Shown piece by piece: positions 21,593 through 31,690 of a stretch of DNA of 64,000 nucleotides. The notes beneath the pieces are model-generated. The model did not search any database. It worked only from the letters and a program-made list of their open reading frames with translations, and was not told where the DNA came from. The stretch spans positions 17,869,874-17,933,873 of the forward strand of contig CM069455.1 of NCBI GenBank assembly GCA_035610835.1, written 5' to 3'. The stretch is from Ophiura sarsii. Lineage: Eukaryota > Echinodermata > Ophiuroidea > Amphilepidida > Ophiuridae. The stretch's first letter is position 1, and the number at the start of each line of letters is the position of its first letter. The position numbers were made by a program, and so were the translations under genes.

Positions 21593-24151
21593 TTATTTGC
21601 TATTTTTCTGTCCACTATTTGTGACCGTGGTTTTCTTCTTCCTCTTTTTTGTGGTTTTTTTTGTGGACGTATTTGACATACCGGGACCAGATGCTTTTTG
21701 TTTTGTTTGTTTCTTGAGAGCTGTTTTTTGTTTCTTTAGTTCTTGTTTCTGTTTGTTTAGCTCTTGTTTCTGTTTCCGTAGCGTTTGTTTCTGTGTTTTT
21801 TCTTCTTCTTTCTGTTTCTTTTCCTCTAGGTTCTGTTTCTTCTCATCGATAACGATTTGAGATGTCAAAACTCGACAATATGGGCTTGTACTTTTTCGTA
21901 TACGTTTTGGTGGTCGAGTGTCAACAGTTGGCATGGTAAAAATATCTGACAAAGGATCATGGTCATGATGACTAGAACTGCTTGACTCCTCAGTGATCTT
22001 ATACTTTACCAATGGGGGCAGACATGCACTTAACACATTTGACTCGTGTGTTTCGCTTGTTGCTTGCTGATTTGGTAAAGCGGTTATTGCAACATCGTCT
22101 TGAGGAATGATCATATCTGGGAAAGATTCGGATGAGTTTGCCTCTGCTGTTTTGTTACCAATTCCCAAACTTTGAAGAATATCACTGTCTCCATCACTAC
22201 TAAAAAACTGGGAAAGGTCATCCAACATATTAGTATTCGCATTTTCATTGACATCATTGTCTTCTATAAATATGGAAACAGGAATCGTGTAGTGTCCATC
22301 TTGAGATTGATCTTGCAGAAGATCACAGTCAAATCCAAATGGTGTGCCAGTTTTTGCAGTTGTCGAATGTGTCCTGCGTTCTTCAACCACCTGTGTCTCA
22401 ACTTCTGGACGTATAAGAGACATAGACTTGGATGTTTCAACCGTCTCCTGGGGAACTGATGATACGGTACATGGGGCTCCAACTGTGTCCGGGGGAGCTG
22501 ATGATACTGCACACGGGGCTCCAACTGTGTCCGGGGGAGCTGATGATACTGTACATGGGGCTCCAACTGTGTCCGGGGGAGCTGATGATACTGTACATGG
22601 GGCTCCAACTGTGTCCGGGGGAGCTGTTGATACTGTATATGGGGCTCCAACTGTGTCCGGGGGAGCTGATGATACTGTACATGGGGCTCCAACTGTCCCT
22701 TGGGGAGCTGATGATACTGTACATGGGGCTCCAACTGTCCCTTGGGGAGCTGATGATACTGTACATGGGGCTCCAACTGTCCCTTGGGGAGCTGATGGTA
22801 CTGCACATGGGGCTCCAACTGTCTCATGGGGAACTGATGATACTGTACACATGGTACATGTACATGGGGCTCCGGCTGCTGGATTAGCTGCGCTCGTTGC
22901 ATGGTTATATGGTCTATTGAGGCTTTGTGCTGGAGACAATCCTTTGTCCTTGAGCAGTTCTCTAAGAGTCAGGCGTCGAAATGGGCATAAGCCAATTCGA
23001 ATGAAACCGTTCTGCACAACCCCTGTTTTAGCTGCAGTACTATCCCATGCCTGCTTAAAAACTCGTGCAAAGTTTACTTTGTTGACAAACTGTCCATGGT
23101 GTGCTCGACAGAAGTCCTCGTTTGCATTATCCCATTTGGACTTCAGGGATTTGAAGTAGGTCACATCTAAGGGTTGAAGTACATGCGTTGTGTTTGGAGG
23201 AAGACATATGATTTCAACGTTATGCTGTCTGGCTAATTCCAGTGTGTATAGCGTTTCGTGGCTCTTATGGCCATCAAAAAGCAATGTAACTTTGGATTCA
23301 GGTGAGCCCGCTCTCACGTGTGTGTCCATGTAAGGTATGAAGTGGTATTCAAACCACTGCTCAAATAACACTGAATTTATCCATCCACTCTCGCTGAACT
23401 TCACCATCCAGCCCTCTGGGGCAGAATCCACTAGGAACTTGTTTGTTCTTATACCCTTATAAATGACTAATGGCGGCATCATTATACCAGAGGCCGACCC
23501 ACACCCCATAACCGTAATGTTGGTCTTATCCCCGCTATTAATTGACCAAATGTTTTTGGATTTTTTACTGGCTACGACCTTTCTAGGTCTAAAGTCTAAA
23601 GGTACCCCCACCTCATCGCAGTTCCAAATTGACTTAGGGGTCTTGTTTGTCAAGTGAGGTTCTAGAACATCATAGAAATTGGTCAGAACTGCTTCATTAG
23701 TCATTCTGGCCCTAGCTTTGCTGAGCTTCTCGGGTGTTCTTAAACTAAGTTCCCCTTTATGTCTCGACATAAAACCATAATACCAGTCTTTGCCGGCTTT
23801 TTTGTGGGTCAACCATCTTTCAGCATGGTGACTTCTTTTTGGATCCCTATGAATAACCATGTAGGCCATCTCCTTAACTTGACTACAACTTTTTCCCACC
23901 CCTAACTCAGCCATGGAAATAAGGTAATTTTTCAACCTTATCTCCTCATCATTCGTAAGCACAGAATGTGCCCCAGGTTTAGCATCCACCTTAACTCTGC
24001 CAGTCACGCGATCTCTTAAAGTGGAATAGGGAATTGAGTAAATATGTGAGGCCTTTTTAATAGACATACTGCCAGATTGAATTTTGTCAACAGCCTCCTT
24101 CATATTACTCCTGTCATATTGGAGGTATTTATTTTTGGATTTATTAGGCAT
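21593..24151 (-). CDS. pogo-like transposase, 852 aa, intact
   Basis: I start at the ATG at 24151, giving MPNKSKNKY, because it follows a good splice acceptor (T-rich tract, CTCTGCAG) by one base; an in-frame ATG 24 bases upstream lies across that acceptor. Residues about 5-55 form a Pipsqueak-type helix-turn-helix, followed by a CENP-B-like DNA-binding region. The DDE_1 catalytic core has Asp179 (WNCDE), Asp293 (LLFDGHKSH) and Asp329 (LQPLD), a DD35D spacing typical of pogo/Tigger. Residues about 425-580 are some ten copies of a 14-residue Val-Gly-Ala-Pro-Cys repeat, unusual for the family. The C-terminus (about 770-852) is a Lys/Gln coiled coil with KKRKKK-type nuclear signals. It should bind its own ends and cut and paste at TA. 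A possible poly(A) signal lies just past the stop. Confidence 0.93.
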   Translation of the reverse strand: MPNKSKNKYLQYDRSNMKEAVDKIQSGSMSIKKASHIYSIPYSTLRDRVTGRVKVDAKPGAHSVLTNDEEIRLKNYLISMAELGVGKSCSQVKEMAYMVIHRDPKRSHHAERWLTHKKAGKDWYYGFMSRHKGELSLRTPEKLSKARARMTNEAVLTNFYDVLEPHLTNKTPKSIWNCDEVGVPLDFRPRKVVASKKSKNIWSINSGDKTNITVMGCGSASGIMMPPLVIYKGIRTNKFLVDSAPEGWMVKFSESGWINSVLFEQWFEYHFIPYMDTHVRAGSPESKVTLLFDGHKSHETLYTLELARQHNVEIICLPPNTTHVLQPLDVTYFKSLKSKWDNANEDFCRAHHGQFVNKVNFARVFKQAWDSTAAKTGVVQNGFIRIGLCPFRRLTLRELLKDKGLSPAQSLNRPYNHATSAANPAAGAPCTCTMCTVSSVPHETVGAPCAVPSAPQGTVGAPCTVSSAPQGTVGAPCTVSSAPQGTVGAPCTVSSAPPDTVGAPYTVSTAPPDTVGAPCTVSSAPPDTVGAPCTVSSAPPDTVGAPCAVSSAPPDTVGAPCTVSSVPQETVETSKSMSLIRPEVETQVVEERRTHSTTAKTGTPFGFDCDLLQDQSQDGHYTIPVSIFIEDNDVNENANTNMLDDLSQFFSSDGDSDILQSLGIGNKTAEANSSESFPDMIIPQDDVAITALPNQQATSETHESNVLSACLPPLVKYKITEESSSSSHHDHDPLSDIFTMPTVDTRPPKRIRKSTSPYCRVLTSQIVIDEKKQNLEEKKQKEEEKTQKQTLRKQKQELNKQKQELKKQKTALKKQTKQKASGPGMSNTSTKKTTKKRKKKTTVTNSGQKNSK
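22440..22880 (-). repeat. 42-bp coding minisatellite in the transposase
   Basis: About ten units of 42 bp encode a 14-aa repeat (VGAPCTVSSAPPDT and variants with PQGT). The length is a multiple of three and the frame is kept throughout. Copies fall into two subtypes (GTGTCCGGGGGAGC and GTCCCTTGGGGAGC on the + strand), arranged in blocks, which indicates recent unequal exchange. Confidence 0.95.
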
Positions 24152-24284
24152 CCTGCAGAGAAAAAAAACTAACAAATTTACATAAATGGAATGGAGTATC
24201 TGATTTTGTATGGCCTATAGAAAAATATCTACATTACACGTTACTATATAAATACTAGTACATAAAACAACTTAAACCATCTAA

Positions 24285-24491
24285 TCATGTATCCAGTTCC
24301 ACCAAAATATCAAGAATAACCTGACGTAGCTCGTACAAGTCAATATAGCCCAGTTTATACATCTGTGATGCTATGGTGCTGGCATGCAATGTATGCTGGT
24401 AGAGATGGTACGGGTCATCATCAATTGGTGGTTCCACAATGGGCATAATCGGCATTCTGTGATGTTTTCGCCTTTTGTGATGTGATGACAT
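24285..24491 (-). CDS. Small second ORF of the pogo-like element, 68 aa
   Basis: The reading starts MSSHHKRRKHH (basic, His-rich), continues through an acidic PPIDDDPYH stretch and ends in a leucine-rich segment (LYELRQVILDILVEL) that could form an amphipathic helix. It lies between the right TIR and the transposase on the same strand. Four bases before the ATG is an acceptor-like TTTATTTTAG, so it could be an alternative exon of the same transcript. I recognise no family. It could be a cofactor ORF, a translated leader or a chance frame; coding status is uncertain. Confidence 0.4.
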   Translation of the reverse strand: MSSHHKRRKHHRMPIMPIVEPPIDDDPYHLYQHTLHASTIASQMYKLGYIDLYELRQVILDILVELDT

Positions 24492-25233
24492 GTACCTAAA
24501 ATAAATAAAGAAACAATAACTTTAATTTGAATTCCTTTTTCATATTTAACATTCTCTATATTTTTGTTTAAATCCATCAAACTACTTAGCCAATGTCAAC
24601 GCAATGTTTTTAAGATACCATCTCAACTGTATAACTGGTTTTCCCTTTAAAATGGAAGTTTTATTCATGCTTGTTGCCAGCATATTGATTGCTTTACACA
24701 TATTTTGCCGGGGTATGTTGATGTCGGGTATAATCGCTCAGGCAAAATGTCGGGTGATTTCGCTCTCTCCATAGTTTTAAGTGCAAATCTATGTATCAGT
24801 ATACAAAAGATGTGTAGCGATCTTACCTGATTCCACAGAACGGCAAACTTAACCTAAAATCCTATGTATACCCACAAATGAGCGATCTTACCCGATTGAC
24901 AATGCTTTACAATGGTGTTTTCGTGTTCGCACAAACTTGATCAAGTCATTCGATTTGTTTTATCATTCAGAATAGTATTTCTTCCGTATACGCATAATTA
25001 GTAATACAAAATAGTTCTTGACACAAACGGGAACATCATACACGGATTTAGTTGCTATATTTAAGTGAGAAAGTTAATGTTTTGAACTTACCCATTAGAC
25101 GATACAGACGAGTTCCTTCGGTAAATGTGCAGTGTATTGACGTGAATACGCATGCGCATACAATCAAAAAAATTGGGAAAAGTTAGTCAGAGCGAACTTA
25201 CCCGCTAGGGCGAAGATCCCCGAAATTACCCTA

Positions 25234-25739
25234 CATGCTTTATTACTGGATGAGGGCGCTATAACTATTTCACTGCTAGCCCAGAGGGTGCCTGGCACCG
25301 CTAGTATTATATTATCATGTTTGGGGACATTGCATACATCCCCTTTTAGATAAAACATGTCATAATGATTAAACATTGATTCTGATGAAAGTTTAAAGTC
25401 TTTTAACAATTTGTGAACGTACAATTTTCACTTTGTGGATACCATTTCTGAGGCATGCATTTGTTAAATGATAAACCCAAAGTTGTTTAAATGCTCACTA
25501 TAAACTAAAACTAAGCTAGTGTTGCGCTGATTTATGCCTGAGCAGCCTTTATATGTTATCTGCAAACATTTTTACAGGCGGCTTTCTGTCTCGTTTAGGA
25601 CGTCTGGCTAGTGGCATTGGTAAATCGTCAGCCTGGTCATTTAGATGTGATGTTCACGCCTTGGCGAGTTTGGGTGTGTGTGTCGATTCAGGTCAGTTGC
25701 GTTGTCTGTATGTTCCGGGTCGTAATCAGTCGTCTGAAT
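25234..25739. other. No gene recognised
   Basis: A/T-rich sequence between the right end of the pogo-like element and a gypsy fragment. I see no convincing frames or repeats. Confidence 0.5.
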
Positions 25740-26512
25740 GTTGATGTCCGGGGCCAGTCTCTTGAAGAATGAACAGTTTCTGGTGATGAAAGTCTGTCCA
25801 CTCTTTGCGGTTAAGGAGTTCCTGAGACGGATAGTGAAGGGCTTTTGGATTATGTGGTGTTGATAGCATATTGTCCTTGCGTTTTACGAGCACCTTGTCT
25901 TCAACGCTCAGCTGTGACGGTTTGAGATGTAGGTGCTTGCGAGCGTGTGATTTTCTTTTTTCACGTCATTATACCGGATGTCAGAGTCATTGGCGGTTGG
26001 TTGGTTTATCGGCGGCTCCAGTAGAGTTGTTTTCAACTTGTGTGAGTTGAGAGCTTCACTGGGTGATATTTGCGTGGTTGAGTGTGGTTTGGCTCTGTAT
26101 TGACGAAGAAATCTATGAAGTTCTTGCTTCCAGTTGAGCCCCGCTACACCAGCCGTGTGTATGGTTTTCACAAGTGTTTTGATGAACCACTCAGCCTCAC
26201 CATTGGCTCGAGGCCACAGAGGTGTACATTTACGGTGAGGGAAACTGGAGTATTCCGCAAACTTGGTGACATTTCTGACCATTGAATGGGGGTCCATTGT
26301 CAGATTTCACGATATCTGGTATGCCTTGTCTGGTAAAGATGACGTCTAACTTTGGTATGACAGCTCTCGCTGATGTCAGGATACGAGATACCTCTGGAAA
26401 CCAACTACTCGTCGATGTCCATCACGGTGTACTCTGCCGAATGAAACGGTCCTTTGAGGTTGACAGCGACTTCTTTCCACTGTCCGTCAGTAGTGGTTTC
26501 CCCAGACAACAT
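25740..26512 (-). pseudogene. Ty3/gypsy integrase fragment, frameshifted
   Basis: Minus-strand translation gives an integrase core with the DNGPPFNG-type motif (about 26300), then RANGEAEWFIKTL, FLRQYRAKPHSTT and SPSEAL, and a C-terminal tail. This is the order of Ty3/gypsy pol. At least three frame changes break it, and there are no RT, RNase H or LTRs next to it. It is a dead 5'- and 3'-truncated copy. The protease/RT piece at 49049-49640 could come from a related element. Confidence 0.85.
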
Positions 26513-26514
26513 TA

Positions 26515-26680
26515 CAATGGCGGACCAAGATTGGCCCAATATGGGCCAATATTGAACCAAGATTATTTGCTCATGGTCCAAAGCTTGGCCCAATATTGAC
26601 ATTGGCCAATATTTGGCCATCTTGGCCAAATATTGTGATCAATTTTGGACCAATAGCTAACCAATATTGTTTTCTGTTGG
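26515..26680. repeat. Degenerate short tandem repeat GGCCAATATTGG-like
   Basis: TTGGCCCAATAT, TGGGCCAATATT, TTGGCCAAATATTG and similar phrases recur about nine times in both orientations over 160 bp. The unit is self-complementary, so the block can fold. Its left border coincides with the end of the gypsy fragment. Confidence 0.7.
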
Positions 26681-26689
26681 CGTTATTGA

Positions 26690-27290
26690 GCCATTAGACC
26701 AATAATATTCTAGGTTCATGAAATTAACATATCCTAGACATTTGAATTGTTTCAATTCAGCTTAAAATTAAGGCCTTTATTATTATGATTTCCATACAGT
26801 TGATCTGCAACTCTCCATTGCCTATTTCACAATTCAAGCTGCCAACATTGTACCAAAACTGGTGATATCTGGGAATTGTTATTGGTACAAGTAATCAGTA
26901 AATTCTAAACTGTCAACTCTCATGTACCGTAATTATTAATACTTTATTGTCAATAATGCAACCTTTATTTGCTAACAAGAACATTTATAGTCAATGTCGA
27001 TCCTCCTCGATTAAAATCTTAAAACAAATTAGCAAATAAAAACCCTTGAGTGCTGGGCTCCAGTAAATTGATAATGCACATTAATTTATATATAAAAAAG
27101 TTAAAACTAAAAGCTACCATTCCTTTAACGATTTCAGTCACATGTCAGTGTGTGGTGCGCATCATGCTAGCACCGTCACAGAGTGGCTCGCTCGCCTATG
27201 CATGATCGCCCACTATGACAACAATACGTTGACACAAGAAAATGGTGTCTTTTACCTAGTTTTAATTTTCAAAAGAGCAACTGTCTACAC
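26690..27290. other. No gene recognised
   Basis: A/T-rich sequence with no frame or repeat I can name, ending at the left target duplication (GTCTACAC) of the hAT element. Confidence 0.5.
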
Positions 27291-27544
27291 CAGGGGTGGG
27301 CAACCTTTTTGAATGAATGAGCCAGATATAAGGAGTGAAAAATTGACTGGGCTGCACGTAACCAACTTTTCTAGCAATGACCGCTGTTGATTTCAAACCT
27401 TTGATTCCGAAGACTTTTTCAAGCAATAAGGTGTGTGTGCTTAATAATCTGTCTTCACAAACACGTAATCTCAATACACTAGTACAGATGACAATTAATG
27501 GGAATAATAGACCTACCTGACAAAATTCAATGAGATGTCTGGCA

Positions 27545-29232
27545 CTGACGGTTTGCAACTAATTTCTCGATATTTGGTGCTAGGTTTGTGGTGGCCAATC
27601 GCAAGACTGCTTTAAGATTGTCCTCTGTAAGACGCGTGCGTAACTTTGTCTTTGTTATGTTCATGAGGGAAAATGTCTGTTCACAAATTTAGCTTGAGCC
27701 AAACAAACTCAAAAACCTGAAAGCATGTATTCGCACTACTCTGGAAACAAATCCCCAGATAGCTGCTTAATTATAGAAATCAAACACGCTTTCTGAATTT
27801 CTGTATAATGACTGGTAATCCTCAGAGGTTTGCAGATCAATCAGTTCCATTTGGAGAAGTTCAGGGCTGTTTTCAACATCGGCATCGAATGGATTTGCCA
27901 TTATTTTGAAGTCACATTCATGAGCTTGAAAGTCTTCAAACCTGGCGTTGAAATCATCGACAAGACATGTCAGAGCTTCCACATATGCCTGACAATTGAA
28001 GGCCTCCACCTGGTCTTTCACTTCTTTGAGATTCGGAAAGTGGGCAAAGTTCTGGACATTGAATTGTCTGAGGAAGAGTCCCAGCTTAGTCTTGAAAGCC
28101 TTGACTTGGCTGAATAGGTTGGCTATTTGCTTATCTTTCCCTTGCAAGTTCTAGTTGAGGACGTTCAGGTGCTTGGTGATGTCGGCAAGAAATGCCACGT
28201 CACACACAAATTGGGCTTCTCGGGTTTCACGACCATTTTGTTCCAAGAAGTTGCATATTTCTGTGGGCAAAGAAAATACTCTTAAGACTTTTCCTTTGCT
28301 TAACCATCTCACCTCCGTATAGTAGCAAATGTCACTGTATTGCGCCTCTGCTTCTTCAAGCAAAGTCTTGAATTGGCGATGTTTAAGTGCCTTGGCTCGG
28401 ATCGGATGAAGTTGACATCTTTGATGACAGCTTTCCTAACATCGTTGAAGCCGAGTGTCTTTGCAGAAAGTGCTTCTGGGTGTATTATACAGTGATATTT
28501 CATCACATTGTCATTGTTAGACATCACAACTGCTTGTTTTGCTATTATTGTGGCAGCTCCTTCCTGTTTACCAGTCATTGCAGGAGCCCGATCAGTCGTT
28601 ATTCCACCGAGCTTGTCCCATGGTAACTTCAGTTTATCAATGGCGTCGGTTGTTTCTTTGGCGATTTCCTTTCCAGTTGTATTTGATTTCATGGAGCAAA
28701 GTTGAATTAGTTCTTCGCTGACAACATAATCATCAGTCACCCCTCTTACAAACACCAGTAACTGTGCAGTGTCAGATGCATCAGTGCTCTCGTCAAGGGC
28801 AATTGAATAATTACAGAATGACTGCGGTGTGTGGTGAGCTGCGACCTGCTTTCTGAGGACATATTTCCTTGATTCTCGACGTCACCATTTTTCTGGACAA
28901 ACTTATTTCTTTGAACTTATGTTCTTGCTTGGGGCATTCAAGAACACACTCCTTAACAAACTCTCCATCTTGAAAAGGTTTGCAGCGCTTTGCAATTAAG
29001 TGAGCTACTCTATAACTTGCAGAAACTGAAGCAGCGTTTGAAGCTGTAGCGAAGAAATCAAGTGTTTTCTGTTGTCCCAGTTTTTTCTTGAGTTCTGTAA
29101 TTTTCATGTTCCTAATTTTAGGAGCCATATCTTTGTAGGTATCCTATGATGCGAGTCATAGTGGTGCTTCACATTAAACTCTTTGAATACCGATACTGCC
29201 TCTTGTGCTGCTGCACAAGAGGCAGTATGGTT
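27545..29232 (-). pseudogene. hAT transposase pseudogene (GTF2IRD2/ZBED-related lineage)
   Basis: Successive minus-strand frames give a BED-like start (YCLLC, then [15 protein letters not shown]), KIRNMKITELKKKL, the catalytic-region motif ALDESTDASDTAQLLVF, then TDRAPAMTGK, CIIHPEALSAK, TEVRWLSKGKVL, FLRQFNVQNFAHFPNL and the hAT dimerisation tail CEQTFSLMNITK...LRLATTN. The order matches hAT transposases of the type domesticated in vertebrates as GTF2IRD2 and ZBED proteins. At least four frameshifts or stops (near 29190, 28860-28840, 28350 and 27765) make it non-functional. Confidence 0.9.
29193..29228. repeat. 36-bp near-perfect palindrome at the H2B/hAT junction
   Basis: ATACTGCCTCTTGTGC, four unpaired bases, then GCACAAGAGGCAGTAT. 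It covers the codons of the BED-finger cysteines and ends 17 bases before the H2B homology. It may mark the rearrangement that joined the two pieces. Confidence 0.9.
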
Positions 29233-29245
29233 TTTCATTATGTTC

Positions 29246-29389
29246 AATACTGGTATCCCCAGCAAGGCCATGAGCATCATGAACAGCTTTGGGAACGATA
29301 TCTTCGAGCGCATCGCCGGTGAGGCTTCCCGTTTGGCTCTGTACAACAAGAAGGCAACCATCAGCAGTCGTGATGTACAGACCGCAACA
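29246..29389 (+). pseudogene. Histone H2B fragment, antisense to the hAT transposase
   Basis: The + strand reads [15 protein letters not shown], then [16 protein letters not shown], then [12 protein letters not shown], matching about 48 residues of the H2B histone fold (end of helix 1, helix 2, loop, start of helix 3). Before and after this the match stops, and a stop follows three codons later (TAA 29396-29398). There is no promoter, start or C-terminal helix. It has few changes from typical H2B, so capture was fairly recent. Being inside the hAT target duplications, it looks like host DNA picked up by the transposon. Confidence 0.9.
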
Positions 29390-29509
29390 AAGAATTAATC
29401 TGTAGTCCAGGACTCGTTGAAACCCCAATTACGACGTCATCAAAGTCACATCAATCTGCAAAACGTTTGTGAATAGCCGATCACAAGTGAATGGTGGTGA
29501 TACTCACGT

Positions 29510-29605
29510 TGAGGAACATCATTTGGGCTGATAAATGCTAAGCTGCTAGCTTGTTTTTTGTGATGATGTAAAATAAATTGATTTTTCCCCTCTTTTTCTT
29601 GAGAC
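29510..29605 (-). CDS. Possible first exon of the hAT transposase
   Basis: From the minus-strand ATG (about 29607) the frame begins MSQEKEGKNQF and ends ...SPNDVPQ at CCTCAAC followed by GTGAGTATC, a strong donor. It lies just inside the right TIR, where the transposase should begin. If right, the H2B fragment lies in the following intron. Inferred from position and splice signal only. Confidence 0.4.
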
Positions 29606-29659
29606 ATCTTGGGGGCCGAACAACCCACTGGCGGGCGGCATGCCACTCCTGGTCTACAC

Positions 29660-30280
29660 CAATTCGTCAAGCATTAATATTTTGGTCATCTCTATAATTC
29701 AACTTATATTACAAACTCGGGGCTTCAAATGGTAGCTATCATTATTATCCTGGCCTCAGAGAGAAATCATTGTACATTCTATAAAAATTTGGCATTGTGA
29801 AAAAAAGGAAAACTATTGATGAACAACTGTATGCAATGCTACATGAGTTACAGGTCATGCGTGTCAGACACCTTTTTGCTTGTCACGTTCACCGGCTTTC
29901 AATAATGAGTGGAAAAAGTGCCTCAATTCAGCAACCAATCTCTGAATAAATACAGGGTGTCCCAAAAAAGGTTGTGCATGCAGATATTCAGTATTGTTTC
30001 AAAAGTTTTCCAACGTGAAACCTTTATTTTTAGTGGATAACCATCCTTATTCTTTCGTGTCTAAATGCTGCAAATTTTAAGAAAATCTACTAATACAATT
30101 AAAAGATCATGTGTTTTTAAAACTTTCCAATGGGAATCATACAGTAATTAAGAGCACCAGGTTGAATGCATACAGCGCAGCACAGTAATTCAAAGTCGCT
30201 CAACCGTCTCTTGGCAAATGGGCATTCACTGTGTTGTCTACAATCCCAAATCAATAGATTTAAACAAAAAATGGGGCTAT
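29660..30280. other. No gene recognised; single mariner-like end at 29954
   Basis: Holds one ACAGGGTGTCCCAAAAAAGG terminus at about 29954 with no partner found within 1 kb, and otherwise unassigned A/T-rich sequence. Confidence 0.5.
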
Positions 30281-31690
30281 CAAATCTACATATTCAAAAT
30301 CTACATATCTACTAATAACAGGACTTATACTCACCAGAACCTTTGGGCAAATTGACTAATTTATATTATGTTCAATATATGCGGAAGGTGATCCAGGCCT
30401 GTTTACCTGTTGTGTCAGGCACTAGGGAAGGCTGTTTAAAGCTTACTGGAAAAGCCAATATTTTCACGTACAGATATTTTCGCGGATTTTGATATTATAG
30501 ACATTTCGTGAATTGTTTTTTTCGCGGGCGACCTTCTGGATGCACTGCATGAATGTTGAAAACAATATTTCCGTGTGTTATAATTTTCGCAGAAAAAGAT
30601 TTGCGCAAAAAGCGCGAAAATAAAACCACCGCAAAAATTTCAACTTTTACAGTATAACAGCCATCCAAACTCATCATAATACTTGACTGCAATAGAGTTA
30701 TTGTAATATTAGTTTACTTTACATGTCACTTGCTCCAGGGTGGTGCAGCGCTTCCATGAGCTGTGTTTCTTCTTCACTTTTTTCATTGCTTCCTTGTTCA
30801 TCCACAGTGGCTTGAATTTCTTAGGGGCATGCACCGCCTCCTTTTCTTGGTTTTATCTTCGGTATATTACTCTCCATTGCATCTTTAAATTTGGTTTCGA
30901 AGAAATTCCATGCATTATTGGCTTTAAGTGATTTAAATTCTCCTTCCCAATCAACTGATTTCAAATCTTTTCTTAACTTCTCGGTAGTGGTCTTTGTCAT
31001 ACATGTATCATACGGATCTGTCTGACCAACTTCTGCGTCCAGTGAAAAGTCGATGACTACATGGTCACCCTTTCCCAATGGGCTGTTGCTTGTCACGTCT
31101 GTTATCAGTGACTCTTCATTTGTGATGATCAAGTCTAGCAGGTTACTCCGTTGTCCTAATCTGTGTCTTGTGTCAAAAGCGGTATTTTGAAATAGGTAGT
31201 TGTCTTGTAGGCAATCAATGAGCATGGCACTACCATGAATGTCAGCAGCATTTGATGTCCATGTATCCCAGTTAATTTCTGAGTAATTGAAGTCTCCTAC
31301 CACTAGTAAGTGTGATCACTGTTGTCTGGTGCTTTGAATGTTCAGCAGCAGGTCCAGTAATTTTCAGTTGTTCAGATTATTTAAACAAGGGCCCCAAGAC
31401 AAGGGCTCCTGTAGATGCAGCCAATTAGTAAGCTGTCTTCATCTTTCAGTTTGATCTCGCACCATACACTCTCCTCAAAACTATCACTGGTGAGGTCTTC
31501 AATTAAAGGGATATTAAGAGATGTTTTGAAGGCTGCGCCCTCAATTAGGATAAAAAACGGGATTTCTACATTTTTACAATTGCATTTTATACACAAACTT
31601 ACAGCTCTAAGGATTAAGAAAAATCAGTTTTCTTTGTGCAGTTAAAACGTTGTTTCAAAATATTCTATCCCGGCTCGGACAGCATTTTAT
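30281..31690 (-). pseudogene. Non-LTR retrotransposon endonuclease fragment, copy 1
   Basis: Minus-strand translation includes VWCEIKLKDEDSLLIGCIYRSP, then VVGDFNYSEINWDTW, LQDNYLF, LDLIITNEESLITDV and a GDHVVIDFSL end. These are the blocks of the apurinic endonuclease of CR1/Jockey-type LINEs. The frame changes at about 31310, and the reverse transcriptase is missing. The whole interval, including non-coding flank, is repeated at 35390-36520 in the same orientation. A 237-bp insert at 30421-30657 is absent from the second copy. Confidence 0.85.
30421..30657. mobile_element. Insert of about 237 bp with TTTCGCG motifs, absent from the paralogous copy
   Basis: Compared with the duplicate at 35548-35560, this stretch is extra. 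It is bounded by TACTAGGGAA on the left and TTTTACAGTA on the right, and contains several TTTTCGCG/CGCGAAAA blocks in both orientations. It is probably a small non-autonomous transposon. Confidence 0.65.

Larger units (their letters stand above)
19619..25231 (-). mobile_element. Complete pogo-like DNA transposon, 5.6 kb
   Basis: Terminal repeats begin GGGTAATTTCGGGGATCTTC (22 bp identical at both ends, inverted), and the dinucleotide TA is duplicated outside (19617-19618 and 25232-25233), as in the Tc1/mariner/pogo superfamily. Subterminal motifs of the form GGGTAA.NTCGC recur at about 19820, 19840, 19898, 20072, 20169, 24713, 24727, 24751, 24818, 24883 and 25191 in both orientations; they are likely transposase-binding sites. 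The transposase (21593-24151) is intact and a small second ORF lies at 24285-24491. A MITE (21140-21445) sits in the 3' non-coding part. Intact ends plus an intact ORF suggest recent, perhaps ongoing, activity. Confidence 0.93.
27291..29651 (-). mobile_element. Full-length but decayed hAT transposon, 2.36 kb, carrying a histone H2B fragment
   Basis: The left end is CAGGGGTGGGCAACC, and the right end ends in GGCATGCCACTCCTG, its imperfect inverse (CAGGAGTGGC). Both flanks are the octamer GTCTACAC (27283-27290 and 29652-29659), a perfect hAT duplication. It encodes, on the minus strand, a possible first exon (about 29605-29510), a BED-finger start and a frameshifted transposase (29232-27545). 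An antisense H2B fragment (29246-29389) lies between the first exon and the BED region. Confidence 0.92.

Noticed and set aside
22264..22902. 212-aa minus-strand frame overlapping the transposase
   Set aside because: Alternative frame through the same 42-bp repeat; no domain outside it.
22344..23159. 271-aa + strand frame opposite the pogo-like transposase
   Set aside because: Antisense shadow of the 42-bp coding minisatellite; the minus frame has the domain structure.
29183..29398. Complete histone-like small gene
   Set aside because: Only the central H2B fold matches; the first ~20 codons are hAT sequence and the C-terminal helix is missing.
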